Source: Pseudomonas graminis
GTDB lineage: Bacteria > Pseudomonadota > Gammaproteobacteria > Pseudomonadales > Pseudomonadaceae
DNA length: 64,000 nt
Assembly (NCBI RefSeq): GCF_001705435.1
Contig: NZ_MDEN01000064.1
Coordinates: forward strand, 248,001-312,000
Reading direction: 5' to 3'
The notes under the pieces: generated by a model
The model's input: only the letters and a program-made list of their open reading frames with translations
What the model was told of the DNA's origin: nothing
The model's database searches: none
Position numbers and translations under genes: made by a program
Shown: positions 43,489 to 52,476 of the stretch, one piece after another
Layout: the number at the start of each line of letters is the position of its first letter
How positions within the stretch are numbered: the stretch's first letter is position 1

Positions 43489-45225
43489 TCAAAATGCCGT
43501 TTCGGTGAGCGGCTGCTCATGCAACTGACCGCCGTCGATGCGCACGTGCCGACGATGGAAGCGCTTGAGGCTGCTGCGGTGGCCGATACTGAGCAAGGTC
43601 ACGCCCGCCAACTCGTCCAGCAACGCCTGATACAACGCAGCTTCATCCTCCTCGTCCATCGCTGAGGTGGCTTCGTCCAGGTACAACCAGTCCGGCGCGA
43701 ACAACAGGGCGCGGGCGAACGCGACACGTTGCTGCTCGCCCGGCGACAGCATGCGCTGCCAGTGCTCGGTCTCGTCCAGTCGAGAGATCAGATGACCGAG
43801 GCGGCAGGTTTCCAGCACTTCAGCAAAGCGCTCGGCAGGATAGACTTCGGGCGCCTGGGGATAACTTAGCGCCTCCCGCAGCGTGCCGATCGGCAGATAC
43901 GGTTTTTGCGGCAGGAAGAAGGCACGTTTTGCCGGTAACTTCACGGCACCGTGGCCTTCTTTCCACAACCCGCCCATCGCCCGCAGCAGTGTGCTTTTAC
44001 CGCTCCCGGAGCGGCCGCTGAGCATTACCTTCTCGCCTGCGGCAATGCTGATGTTTGCGTTGTTCAGCAACTGGCGACCGCCGGCGAGGGACAGCGCGAG
44101 GCCTTCGAGCTGCAAGGCATCGCCCTCGTGACTGACCTTGATGGCCGGCACGCGCGCTTCGTTTTCGTCCATGGCCTGACGGAAACTGAGCAGACGATCG
44201 CAGGTGGCGCGCCACGACGCCAGTTGGGTGTACGCGTCGATGAACCAGCTGAAGTTCTCCTGCACATTGCCGAACGCCGAGTTGATCTGCATCAGCTCGC
44301 CCAGTTCGATCTTGCCGGCGAAGTAACGCGGCGCGGCCACGACAAAGGCGAAAACGATGGCGATCTGCGAGTAACCGGCGGTGAAGAACGTCAGGCGCTT
44401 CTGCACCTTCATAATCGTCCAGAAGTTGCTCCAGACCATGCCGAAACGCGCGCTCAGGCGCTGGTTCTCGTTGGCCTCGCCATCGGACAGGGCGATGCTT
44501 TCGGCGTTCTCGCGAACGCGCACCAGCGAGAAACGCATGTCGGCTTCGTATCGCTGTTGCTGGTTGCTCAGCACGATCAGGCGTTTGCCGATCAGGTGAG
44601 TCAACAAGCTGCCCACCGCTGCATAAATAAGTGCGGCCCAGAACATGTAGCCGGGAATGGTGATGCCGAACAGCTCGATGCTGCCGGACACGCCCCACAG
44701 AATCACCGAGAACGACACCAGACTGACGACGGTGCGCAGCAGGCCCAGGCTCAGGCTGAGGGTGTCGGACGTAAAGTTGTTGAGGTCTTCGGACAGACGC
44801 TGGTCAGGGTTATCGGTGTAACCGCCCTGCTCCAGCCGGTAGTAATTCTTGTGCGCGAGCCACTTGGCGAAATGCTGTTCGGTCAGCCAGCGACGCCAGC
44901 GGATGGTCAGCATCTGGGTCAAATACAAGCGATACACGGCACCGAGGATGGCGATGGCGGCAATGCCGCAGAAATACAGAATCAGGTGCGTGAAGGCCCC
45001 CAGATCCTTGTTCTGCAGCGCGTTGTAGAAGTCGCGGTACCAGCTGTTGACCAGCACCGAAATGAAGACACTGAACAGCGACAGTACGATCACTGCGATC
45101 AGCAGCACCCAGGCCATGCCTTTTTCTTCACTGCGCCAGTAAGGCGTGACCAGCTTCCAGACCCGGGAAAAGAAACTCCCGTTTACAGCGTCATTGACCC
45201 TGGATTCGTCTACATCAAAATTCAT
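43489..45225 (-). CDS. SbmA/BacA-type ABC transporter, fused permease and ATPase
   Basis: The product is 578 residues. The N-terminal ABC_membrane_2 domain (about 20-300) has six membrane segments with WYRDFYNALQNKD, RWRRWLTEQHFAKWL and LSEDLNNFTSDTLSLSLGLLR typical of the SbmA/BacA/YddA group. The ATPase (about 370-570) has Walker A SGRSGSGKST, signature LSPGEQQRVAFARALL and Walker B WLYLDEATSAMD. Members move peptides, bleomycin or vitamin B12-like compounds; substrate unknown here. It stands alone between the GntR gene and roxR; 100 bp without a gene follow on the upstream side. Confidence 0.9.
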   Translation of the reverse strand: MNFDVDESRVNDAVNGSFFSRVWKLVTPYWRSEEKGMAWVLLIAVIVLSLFSVFISVLVNSWYRDFYNALQNKDLGAFTHLILYFCGIAAIAILGAVYRLYLTQMLTIRWRRWLTEQHFAKWLAHKNYYRLEQGGYTDNPDQRLSEDLNNFTSDTLSLSLGLLRTVVSLVSFSVILWGVSGSIELFGITIPGYMFWAALIYAAVGSLLTHLIGKRLIVLSNQQQRYEADMRFSLVRVRENAESIALSDGEANENQRLSARFGMVWSNFWTIMKVQKRLTFFTAGYSQIAIVFAFVVAAPRYFAGKIELGELMQINSAFGNVQENFSWFIDAYTQLASWRATCDRLLSFRQAMDENEARVPAIKVSHEGDALQLEGLALSLAGGRQLLNNANISIAAGEKVMLSGRSGSGKSTLLRAMGGLWKEGHGAVKLPAKRAFFLPQKPYLPIGTLREALSYPQAPEVYPAERFAEVLETCRLGHLISRLDETEHWQRMLSPGEQQRVAFARALLFAPDWLYLDEATSAMDEEDEAALYQALLDELAGVTLLSIGHRSSLKRFHRRHVRIDGGQLHEQPLTETAF

Positions 45226-45325
45226 GGCAAAAAGCTCGGCAGCGGGCAGTTATAGGCGTTGGCGCCAATGTGCCAGACGCCACAGACGATCTTCCATGAA
45301 TAAATGTTTAAGAAGCTGTCCGTGC

Positions 45326-45886
45326 TTAACGACGGACCGGGCGCTTCTGCAACTTGCGCTGCAAGGTGCGTCGGTGCATGCCCAGCGCACGGGCGGTGGC
45401 GGAGATATTGCCTTCGTGCTCGGTCAACACGCGCTGAATGTGCTCCCACTGCAAGCGGTCCACCGACATCGGATTTTCCGGCACCAGGGTGTCCAGATCG
45501 GCGTGTTCGGAGAGCAGCGCTGCCAGCACGTCATCGGCATCGGCGGGTTTGCACAGGTAGTTGCAGGCGCCGCGCTTGATCGCTTCGACTGCCGTGGCGA
45601 TGCTCGAATAACCGGTCAGGATCAGCACGCGCATTTCCGGGTCCAGTTCCAGCAGCTTGGGCAACAGCACCAGCCCCGAGTCGCCTTCCATTTTCAGGTC
45701 GACGGCGGCGTAGTCCGGAATGTCCTGCTGCGCGAGGGCCAGGCCCTCGTCAGCGGAACCGGCGGTGCTCACGCGGAAGCCACGGCGCGCCATGGCCCGC
45801 GCCATCACGCGGGTGAAGGTGGCATCGTCGTCCACCAGCAGCAGGTGCGGCAGTTCTTCGCCTTCAACCTGGATTTCGTCAGTCAT
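45326..45886 (-). CDS. roxR: Redox response regulator RoxR (RegA/PrrA/ActR family)
   Basis: The product is 186 residues. The receiver domain has the acidic pair LLVDDD, the phosphoacceptor Asp in AAVDLKMEGDSG and KPAD near residue 114. The C-terminus is a Fis-type helix-turn-helix (GNISATARALGMHRRTLQRKLQKR). The family activates genes for respiration under cyanide, low oxygen or redox stress; in P. aeruginosa RoxSR controls the cyanide-insensitive oxidase. Its ATG overlaps the roxS stop (ATGA). Confidence 0.94.
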   Translation of the reverse strand: MTDEIQVEGEELPHLLLVDDDATFTRVMARAMARRGFRVSTAGSADEGLALAQQDIPDYAAVDLKMEGDSGLVLLPKLLELDPEMRVLILTGYSSIATAVEAIKRGACNYLCKPADADDVLAALLSEHADLDTLVPENPMSVDRLQWEHIQRVLTEHEGNISATARALGMHRRTLQRKLQKRPVRR

Positions 45887-47139
45887 GCTTCATCTCCTCG
45901 TGCGTCACGGGGCAGGCGCAGCTCGGTCAGCGTGCCGCCTTCCTCGTGAGGATAGAGTTTCACCGAGCCGCCCGCGCGGGTCACGCTGGCCTTACTCAAG
46001 AACAGGCCAAGGCCGAAGCCTTTGCCCTTGGTGGTAAAAAAGGGTTTGCCGATCTGCTCGGCGATGGCCAACGGAACGCCGGCGCCATGATCGCGGATGC
46101 TGATGCGAATCTCGGTGGCGGTCCAGTCCAGATTCACCTCGAGCCCTTCGGCGCAGGCATCGGCGGCATTGTTCAGCAGGTTCAGCAGCGCCTGGGTCAG
46201 ATCGGGCGGCGGCGCCAGCATCGGCACATCGCCCTGCCCCAGGCGCTGGAAGCGGTAGGTGGCTTCCGGGCGCATCAGGTGCCAGCGGTTGAGCGCCTGA
46301 TCGAGCCAGTGCGTGACGGTCTGCTCCTGAACCGACAGCCGGCGATTTGCCTCAGCAGCGCGCACCAGTTGCTGCAGCGTCTCTTTGCACAGCTTGACCT
46401 GGTCCTGCAGCACCGAAAGATCTTCCTGCAACGCAGGGTCCTTGTGGTGATGCTGCATTTCCTTGAGCAGCACGCTCATGGTCGCCAGCGGCGTGCCGAG
46501 TTCATGGGCAGCCCCGGCAGCTTCGGTCGCCACCGCCAGCAATTGCTGGTCGCGCGCGCCTTCTTCCCGGCGCAAGGCACGCATGTGTTCCTGACGGCGC
46601 AGCTCTTCGGCCATGCGCGCGGCGAAGAAGGTGATCACCCCGGCCGCCAGCGCAAAGCTCAGCCACATGCCGTAGATCTGCATGTTCTCGCGGGCCACGA
46701 AGGCATCCAGCGGGAAAAACTTGGCCAGCATCAGGGTGTACAGCGCGAGTGCGATACCCGACAGGATCAGCGAGTAACGCCACGGCAACGTCACCGCGGC
46801 GATGGTCAGCGGCACCAGATAATAAGAAACGAAGGGGTTGGTCGAGCCGCCGGAGAAGTACAGCAGCGCGCTGTGGATAAACAGGTCAAACGCCAATTGC
46901 ACCGCGTATTCGAGCTCGGTCACCGGCCACGAGGTGCGCAGGCGGATGGCCGTCAGCAGGCAGACGATCGCCGAAAAACCCAGAGTGATGTCCAGCTGCA
47001 GCCAGGGCAGCGGCAGCAGATCGAACAGGTAGGCGAACCCCACCGAGCCGGCCTGCGCACCCAGCACCAGAATACGGATGAAGGTCAGGCGCCAGAGGTT
47101 CTGACGGGTAGCGGAAAGCAGTTGCAAGGGGGCGAGCAT
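45883..47139 (-). CDS. roxS: Redox sensor histidine kinase RoxS (RegB/PrrB family)
   Basis: The product is 418 residues from the ATG at 47139 (MLAPLQLLSATRQNLWRLTFIR). Six membrane segments (about 20-180) form the sensor part. The H-box is GAAHELGTPLATMSVLLKEM, and the N-, G1- and G2-boxes are intact (LLNLLNNAADA, IRDHGAGVP, GKGFGLGLFLSK). RegB-type kinases sense quinone or oxidase flux; the family redox Cys is not obvious in the H-box region here. Co-transcribed with roxR. Confidence 0.93.
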   Translation of the reverse strand: MLAPLQLLSATRQNLWRLTFIRILVLGAQAGSVGFAYLFDLLPLPWLQLDITLGFSAIVCLLTAIRLRTSWPVTELEYAVQLAFDLFIHSALLYFSGGSTNPFVSYYLVPLTIAAVTLPWRYSLILSGIALALYTLMLAKFFPLDAFVARENMQIYGMWLSFALAAGVITFFAARMAEELRRQEHMRALRREEGARDQQLLAVATEAAGAAHELGTPLATMSVLLKEMQHHHKDPALQEDLSVLQDQVKLCKETLQQLVRAAEANRRLSVQEQTVTHWLDQALNRWHLMRPEATYRFQRLGQGDVPMLAPPPDLTQALLNLLNNAADACAEGLEVNLDWTATEIRISIRDHGAGVPLAIAEQIGKPFFTTKGKGFGLGLFLSKASVTRAGGSVKLYPHEEGGTLTELRLPRDARGDEA

Positions 47140-47346
47140 GAGCTCTCCTGATGAGCGCTCCAGGCGAATCGGAGCGAGTATAACCAATGCGACAACAGTT
47201 GCCGTCAAAGTGCGTCAAAGCGCCACATTCATTTGAGGCCTATCAGACGGCGCAGGAACAAGCCTACGGGTTCACAGTCTCATGGGCATCCGTCCGCCAA
47301 GGGCTTGCCACACGCCTCGGGACGGTTCGCCAAACAAGGAGTTTTT

Positions 47347-48063
47347 ATGTTCAGCCTTCGCCCCACTGCCACATTGCTCACCCTCGGCGCACTCGCGCTG
47401 GCCAGCACCCCTGCCCTCGCCGACGACGTTCACTACAACCAGGTTTCGGTCCGTGCCGAGGTCAGCCAGGAAGTGCAGCGCGACCTGATGACCGTCACGC
47501 TGTACACCGAAGCGCAGAACACCGATCCCGCCAAACTGGCGGCCGGCGTTACTGAAACCCTGAACAAGGCCCTGGGCGAAGCGCGTCAGGTCAAGGACAT
47601 CAACATTCGTCAGGGCAGCCGCAACAGCTACCCGGTCTACGACGACAAAGGCCAGAAGATCACCGGCTGGCGTGAGCATGCGGAAATTCGCCTGGAAAGC
47701 GCCGACTTTGCCGCCCTGTCGAAGTTGACCGGCGACTTGCTGGGCGGCGACATGAAGATGGGCGGCATGGACTTCTCGATCTCCAATCCCGCGCGCAAGA
47801 CCAGCGAGGACGCGCTGCTCAAGGACGCCGTCACCGCCTTCCGCGCCCGCGCAAAACTGGTGACCGACGCACTGGGCGGCACCGGCTACAAGCTGGTCAA
47901 CCTGAACCTCAACACTTCCGGTTTCCCGCAGCCGTACCTGCGCGCGCCGGTCATGATGATGAAGGCCGCGCGTGCCGACGCCGCGCCAACGCCGGATGTC
48001 GAAGCCGGCACCAGCCAGGTCAGCGTCGCAGCAGACGGTGTCATCGAAGTCGCTATCCCTTGA
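47347..48063 (+). CDS. Periplasmic SIMPL domain (DUF541) protein
   Basis: The product is 238 residues from the ATG at 47347 with AAGGAG upstream; the frame is open to 47233. A cleavable signal peptide (residues 1-25, ending ALADD) is followed by the SIMPL fold with NQVSVRAEVSQEVQRDLMTVTLYTEA and the C-terminal YLRAPVMMMKAARAD segment. SIMPL proteins are oligomeric envelope proteins of unclear function, linked to oxidative stress in some species. It is divergent from roxSR, as in P. aeruginosa. Confidence 0.88.
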   Translation: MFSLRPTATLLTLGALALASTPALADDVHYNQVSVRAEVSQEVQRDLMTVTLYTEAQNTDPAKLAAGVTETLNKALGEARQVKDINIRQGSRNSYPVYDDKGQKITGWREHAEIRLESADFAALSKLTGDLLGGDMKMGGMDFSISNPARKTSEDALLKDAVTAFRARAKLVTDALGGTGYKLVNLNLNTSGFPQPYLRAPVMMMKAARADAAPTPDVEAGTSQVSVAADGVIEVAIP

Positions 48064-48071
48064 TGCACGCG

Positions 48072-48098
48072 GCGGCAGCCGGTGGCTGCCGCTCTTTC
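48072..48098 (+). terminator. Terminator after the SIMPL gene
   Basis: GCGGCAG and CTGCCGC form a 7-bp stem with a 7-base loop, followed by TCTTTCCC. The T-run is broken, so efficiency is uncertain. The rest of 48099-48313 shows no gene. Confidence 0.6.
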
Positions 48099-48313
48099 CC
48101 TCGCACGCTCCCACTTTTTCCGGCCATCCCGTGGCCCCTTCCCCATCAGCGCGCCCCCTGTCTCCTACGCCTCAGGGCGATTCGACCGATTTCCACGCTG
48201 GCCGGAATACATAGAATTGTCCCCGGCAACACTCACCCTCAACACGCACCTAAGGCCGCCTGATCCACAGGGCACGGCCGTGCACAGCTAATGATTCAAG
48301 GAAGAATCCGATC

Positions 48314-50482
48314 ATGCCTTTTCAAGCTCAACCCCTCATCCCGGTCGACATGACCACCGGCACGTTACGCAGCACGTTCGCGCTGGACCTGCTGACCCAA
48401 GTGGCCGAAAAACTCGCGCCAGATTCTTTCGCCCTGAAGATGAGCAACGTCTTCGGCAACGACATCCCGCCTCACCGCTACACGAATCTGCAGGACAAGC
48501 TGCTGGCGGGTGAAGTACACAACCCTGGGGTCCTCCTCTCCCGGGATCTGGGCTTCGAAGCGGACTACGACAACCGCGAGCGTGTCATCCGCGTCGATTG
48601 GGCTTTCTTCGCTCGCACGACCGCCAATCCGCAGCACTACTGGTGGTTGTTGACGGCACTGCTCCACGAATTCGGTCACCACATCGACAACGTCCTGCGC
48701 CGGGAACTGACCGATGAGCACGCGCCAGTGGCAACCGATGCACCGTTCGAAGAGGGCCATCTGTTTACCTTGTGGTTGACCGAAACAGTCTCCCCGTCGC
48801 GAGACGACATGACCTTCGCCACGTATGCCGAAGAGACCTCCACCGAGCGTCATTACGCGATTTCCTGGAAGCAAGCCTGCGAAGCCATTCGCGACTATCT
48901 GGCCTCGACCGATCTGCGCTTCGAGCCATCGCACGCCCATTCTGATCGTGAGGCGTTCGAAGCGGGCACTGACACCAAAGGCAGCACTCACCAGACGATC
49001 GAATGGGTGCTGCAGGACTTCAAGCTCAGCCGAATGGAAATCGACGCCGTTTACTTCGGCAACTGGTTACGGGATTACTCTCAGGTCGTTGATCCCAAGA
49101 TCACCCGCGCGGCGGACATGCCGGGCGAATTCCCGGCGACGCTGTCGCGCGACGCCTGGACCCGTCTGGTCGACGTGCTGGCGGCGAAAAAATTCATCGA
49201 CCTGCGGATGCGCTACCCGAACGAAATGAAGGTCACGCCGGAGAAGCTGGGTGTCTATCGGCCGACGGAGCACATCGACAATCCGTTGGTCATCGATCCG
49301 CCGTTCCCGGACCCGAAAGTGCGTGATCCGGACTTTGAAGCCTGGGTGCTGCCCGGCGACCCATCCCTGGGTGCCGAGCTCGCCACGTCGATGAAGCGCT
49401 ACATCGGTAATGCGGTCGGCTACATGGAGCAGGAGCTGCGGCTGGCCATGAAACACGGCCGTTCCCTCGACGGCCTGCGCAGCTTCGGCGCCGCACTGCA
49501 TGTGGTCGAAGACTTGTTCGCCCATTCGAACTTCGTGGAGCTGAGCCTGATCAAGGCCGGGCATGTCAGGGTTCTGCCGTGGACAACGCCTGTTCACGTC
49601 AAATGGAATCTGCCCCTGGTCACAGGCACGTTCGGGGCCACCGACGTGGTCGCCAGTCTGGCAGGCCCCCTGGGCAAGATCCTCTTCTCCACCGAAGAGC
49701 TGCAGTTTGAAATCTCCCAGCCGGGTTATCGCTCGGACCGGGACAAAGTGATGCTGATACTGCTGAGCGAACATCCCGAACAGGCTTACTTCACTGCATT
49801 CAACGCGCTGCTCACGGCCAGGGACGGCATGGTGACGCTCGCTCAGGCGGTCGGTGTGGATACGCTCAGGCTCTACCGCTGGCTGCTCAACACCCCGGCA
49901 GCCATTTTGATCAATGCTTACAACAGCGCAGCGCAAGGCGTTCTGACCTGGATCGGCAACAGCGTCGACGATGCACAAACGCTGCTGGGCAGCGATCCAA
50001 ACGAAGATCCAGACATCGAGCCCACCCACTCACAACTCTCCAAGGATCACGCTGAACACCCGCTTCACGATCTGGCGGCGCTGCTTGCCACCGAAGCCGT
50101 GCGCAGGGTCGCGCGTTCCATGGTCGACTACTGGGAGGGCAAACCTGGCGCAGACCCGGTCGCTGTGGCATCGGCCTTCTTTTGCCACCCGGCCGACAGC
50201 GAGTGGCAATACCCGATCGTCAACGCATGGGCGGCCAGCAATCCGGCGGAAGTGGCGCGCAGTGAATCAAAGAGTGAGCTGGACAGAACCCAGCAGTTGG
50301 CGATCGACGAGCTCCGCGCCATTCAGAACACGCTCATCAAGGACAGTCAGAACTACCTGAATGAGGTGCTAAACACCAAGCTGCCTGCGCCGTCACGCCT
50401 TCAGCGGTATCTGGAGGAAGGGTTCATGAAGCTGGCGTCCGAAACCACGTGGTGGAAAGACCTGCAGCAAATCATCAAGTAA
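48314..50482 (+). CDS. HET-C family protein with an extra HExxH motif
   Basis: The product is 722 residues, no signal peptide or clear membrane helix. The HET-C domain starts near residue 225 with MEIDAVYFGNWLRDYSQVVD (241-260) and contains HVVEDLFAHSNFVEL (396-410), the His/Asp pattern expected for a zinc-dependent nuclease/phospholipase C-like fold. Ahead of it, LLHEFGHHIDN (118 HExxHH) looks like a zincin motif in a separate N-terminal domain. HET-C is a fungal incompatibility protein; bacterial relatives are suspected toxins. It lies alone between the SIMPL gene and dppA1, where PAO1 has nothing comparable. Toxin role is inferred. Confidence 0.8.
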   Translation: MPFQAQPLIPVDMTTGTLRSTFALDLLTQVAEKLAPDSFALKMSNVFGNDIPPHRYTNLQDKLLAGEVHNPGVLLSRDLGFEADYDNRERVIRVDWAFFARTTANPQHYWWLLTALLHEFGHHIDNVLRRELTDEHAPVATDAPFEEGHLFTLWLTETVSPSRDDMTFATYAEETSTERHYAISWKQACEAIRDYLASTDLRFEPSHAHSDREAFEAGTDTKGSTHQTIEWVLQDFKLSRMEIDAVYFGNWLRDYSQVVDPKITRAADMPGEFPATLSRDAWTRLVDVLAAKKFIDLRMRYPNEMKVTPEKLGVYRPTEHIDNPLVIDPPFPDPKVRDPDFEAWVLPGDPSLGAELATSMKRYIGNAVGYMEQELRLAMKHGRSLDGLRSFGAALHVVEDLFAHSNFVELSLIKAGHVRVLPWTTPVHVKWNLPLVTGTFGATDVVASLAGPLGKILFSTEELQFEISQPGYRSDRDKVMLILLSEHPEQAYFTAFNALLTARDGMVTLAQAVGVDTLRLYRWLLNTPAAILINAYNSAAQGVLTWIGNSVDDAQTLLGSDPNEDPDIEPTHSQLSKDHAEHPLHDLAALLATEAVRRVARSMVDYWEGKPGADPVAVASAFFCHPADSEWQYPIVNAWAASNPAEVARSESKSELDRTQQLAIDELRAIQNTLIKDSQNYLNEVLNTKLPAPSRLQRYLEEGFMKLASETTWWKDLQQIIK

Positions 50483-50522
50483 TAAGCTTATGAATTTCCG
50501 AGGCTTGTTGCCCGAGTGAGCC

Positions 50523-50579
50523 GTGCGGCATTCTTGGCTGTCTATCATCCTGTCGATGAATTCAGGCATGAGTGCCGCA
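50523..50579 (+). other. Long-loop inverted repeat in the dppA1 leader
   Basis: GTGCGGCATTC (50523-50533) and GAGTGCCGCAC (about 50569-50579) pair at 10 of 11 positions around a 35-base loop, directly upstream of dppA1. It could be an operator pair or a leader hairpin. Confidence 0.4.
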
Positions 50580-50594
50580 CTTAATGAGGTTCAC

Positions 50595-52193
50595 ATGGAC
50601 ACATCCTTCAAACCCCTGCTCTTGGCAGCGGCTATGGCACTTTGCGTTCCTTCGGTCCAGGCGGCCAGCACCCTCGTGTATTGCTCGGAAGCCAGCCCTG
50701 CCGGTTTCGATCCCAGCCAGTACACCAGCGGCACCGAGTTCGATGCGTCAGCAGAGACCGTCTTCAATCGCCTGACCCAGTTCAAGCGCGGCGGCACAGA
50801 CGTCGAGCCTGGCCTGGCAACCCAATGGGACGTGTCCGACGACGGCTTGACCTACACCTTTCACTTGCGGCCTGGCGTGAAATTCCACACCACGGACTAT
50901 TTCAAACCGACCCGCGACTTCAACGCCGATGACGTGCTGTTCACCTTCAACCGCCTGCTGAACCCGGATGACCCGTTCCGCAAGGCGTACCCGTCCGAGT
51001 CGCCGTACTTCACTGACATGGGCATGAACACCACCATCAAGCAGGTCGAAAAGGTCGACGATCAGACCGTCCGCTTCAAGCTGAACAACATCGATGCCGC
51101 GTTCATCCAGAATCTGGCAATGAGCTTCGCCTCGATTCAATCGGCTGAATACGCGGCGCAACTGATCAAGCAGGGCAAGGCTGGCGACATCAACCTGAAG
51201 CCGATCGGTACAGGGCCGTTCGTGTTCAAGCGCTATCAGAAAGACGCGCAGATCCGTTACGTCGGCAACACGGAATACTGGAAGCCGGAGGACGTGAAGC
51301 TCGACAACCTGATCTTCTCGATCAATACCGACGCCGCCACCCGCCTGCAGAAACTCAAGACCGGCGAATGCCAGATCAGCGGGTATCCGCGCCCGCAGGA
51401 CATCGAAGAAGCGCAGAAGGACCCGAACCTCAAGGTGCTGAGCCAGGCCGGTTTCAACCTGGGCTTTCTGGCGTACAACGTGACTCATCCCCCGCTCGAT
51501 CAACTGAAGGTGCGTCAGGCGCTGGACATGGCCATCGACAAGCCGGCCATCATCAAGGCGGTGTACCAGGGCGCCGGGCAGTTGGCACAGAACGCTCTGC
51601 CACCGGCGCAGTGGAGCTTTGATCCGAACATCAAGGACGCGCCCCACGATCCGGCAAAAGCGAAGCAGCTGCTCAAGGAGGCGGGCGTTGCACCGGGCAC
51701 GCAGATCAACTTGTGGGCGATGACCGTGCAGCGCGCGTCCAACCCGAACGCGCGCATGTCGGCGCAGATGATTCAGTCGGACTGGGCGAAGATCGGCATC
51801 AAGGCCAACATCGTCAGCTACGAATGGGGCGAGTACATCAAGCGCGCCAAGGCGGGCGAGCATGACGTGATGATCTACGGCTGGACCGGTGACAATGGCG
51901 ATCCCGATAACTGGCTCGGCGTGCTGTACAGCTGTGGCGCGGTCAAGGGCAGCAACTACGCCAAATGGTGCAACCCCAGCTACGACAAACTGGTGACCCA
52001 GGCCAAGCTGACCAGCAACCGCGATGAGCGCATCAAGCTGTACCAGCAGGCGCAGAACATCCTGAAAAAGGACGTGCCGATCACCCCGATCGCCAATTCC
52101 AAAGTATTTCAGCCGATGCGCAACGAGGTTCAGGATTTCAAACTCAGCCCGTTTGGCCTGACCCCCTTCTACGGCGTCAGCCTGACCAAATAA
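50595..52193 (+). CDS. dppA1: Dipeptide-binding protein DppA1
   Basis: The product is 532 residues from the ATG at 50595 (GAGG upstream). A signal peptide of about 23 residues ends at VQAAS; mature protein begins STLVYCSEASPAGFDPSQYTSG. It is a family 5 solute-binding protein, with the VRFKLNNIDAAFIQNLAMSFASIQSAEY and SYEWGEYIKRAKAGEHDVMIYGWTGDNGDPDNW pattern shared by all copies here (in part). It is first of four binding proteins feeding DppBCDF and corresponds to PA4496. Ligand preference cannot be read directly. Confidence 0.93.
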   Translation: MDTSFKPLLLAAAMALCVPSVQAASTLVYCSEASPAGFDPSQYTSGTEFDASAETVFNRLTQFKRGGTDVEPGLATQWDVSDDGLTYTFHLRPGVKFHTTDYFKPTRDFNADDVLFTFNRLLNPDDPFRKAYPSESPYFTDMGMNTTIKQVEKVDDQTVRFKLNNIDAAFIQNLAMSFASIQSAEYAAQLIKQGKAGDINLKPIGTGPFVFKRYQKDAQIRYVGNTEYWKPEDVKLDNLIFSINTDAATRLQKLKTGECQISGYPRPQDIEEAQKDPNLKVLSQAGFNLGFLAYNVTHPPLDQLKVRQALDMAIDKPAIIKAVYQGAGQLAQNALPPAQWSFDPNIKDAPHDPAKAKQLLKEAGVAPGTQINLWAMTVQRASNPNARMSAQMIQSDWAKIGIKANIVSYEWGEYIKRAKAGEHDVMIYGWTGDNGDPDNWLGVLYSCGAVKGSNYAKWCNPSYDKLVTQAKLTSNRDERIKLYQQAQNILKKDVPITPIANSKVFQPMRNEVQDFKLSPFGLTPFYGVSLTK

Positions 52194-52235
52194 TCAGGAC
52201 AAACCAACAGCGAAGTAACACTTGATGACCGAAGC

Positions 52236-52268
52236 GGGTGCAATCGCCACGTTGCGATGCACCCTTTT
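52236..52268 (+). terminator. Attenuator-like terminator between dppA1 and dppA2
   Basis: GGGTGC/GCACCC plus ATCGC/GCGAT make an 11-bp stem with one bulge, followed by TTTT. It would reduce reading from dppA1 into dppA2, or mark the end of a dppA1-only transcript. The rest of 52194-52476 is AT-richer and may hold a dppA2 promoter. Confidence 0.65.
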
Positions 52269-52476
52269 GGTGCTGCAAAGATATCGATATGCGACACGCA
52301 AACGTTCAAGAGCGTCAGAAATTACACTTATGCGACATTCGTGTACGTTCGTGCCACTGTTTGTCACCTCGCTGGCGCCAACATCTTGCTTTGGGTATGG
52401 CGCCTGCATAAGTATCCGTGGGACAGGCTCAAAAGGCCGTACCCTCAATCAAAAAATGACAACAACTGAGGCCACC

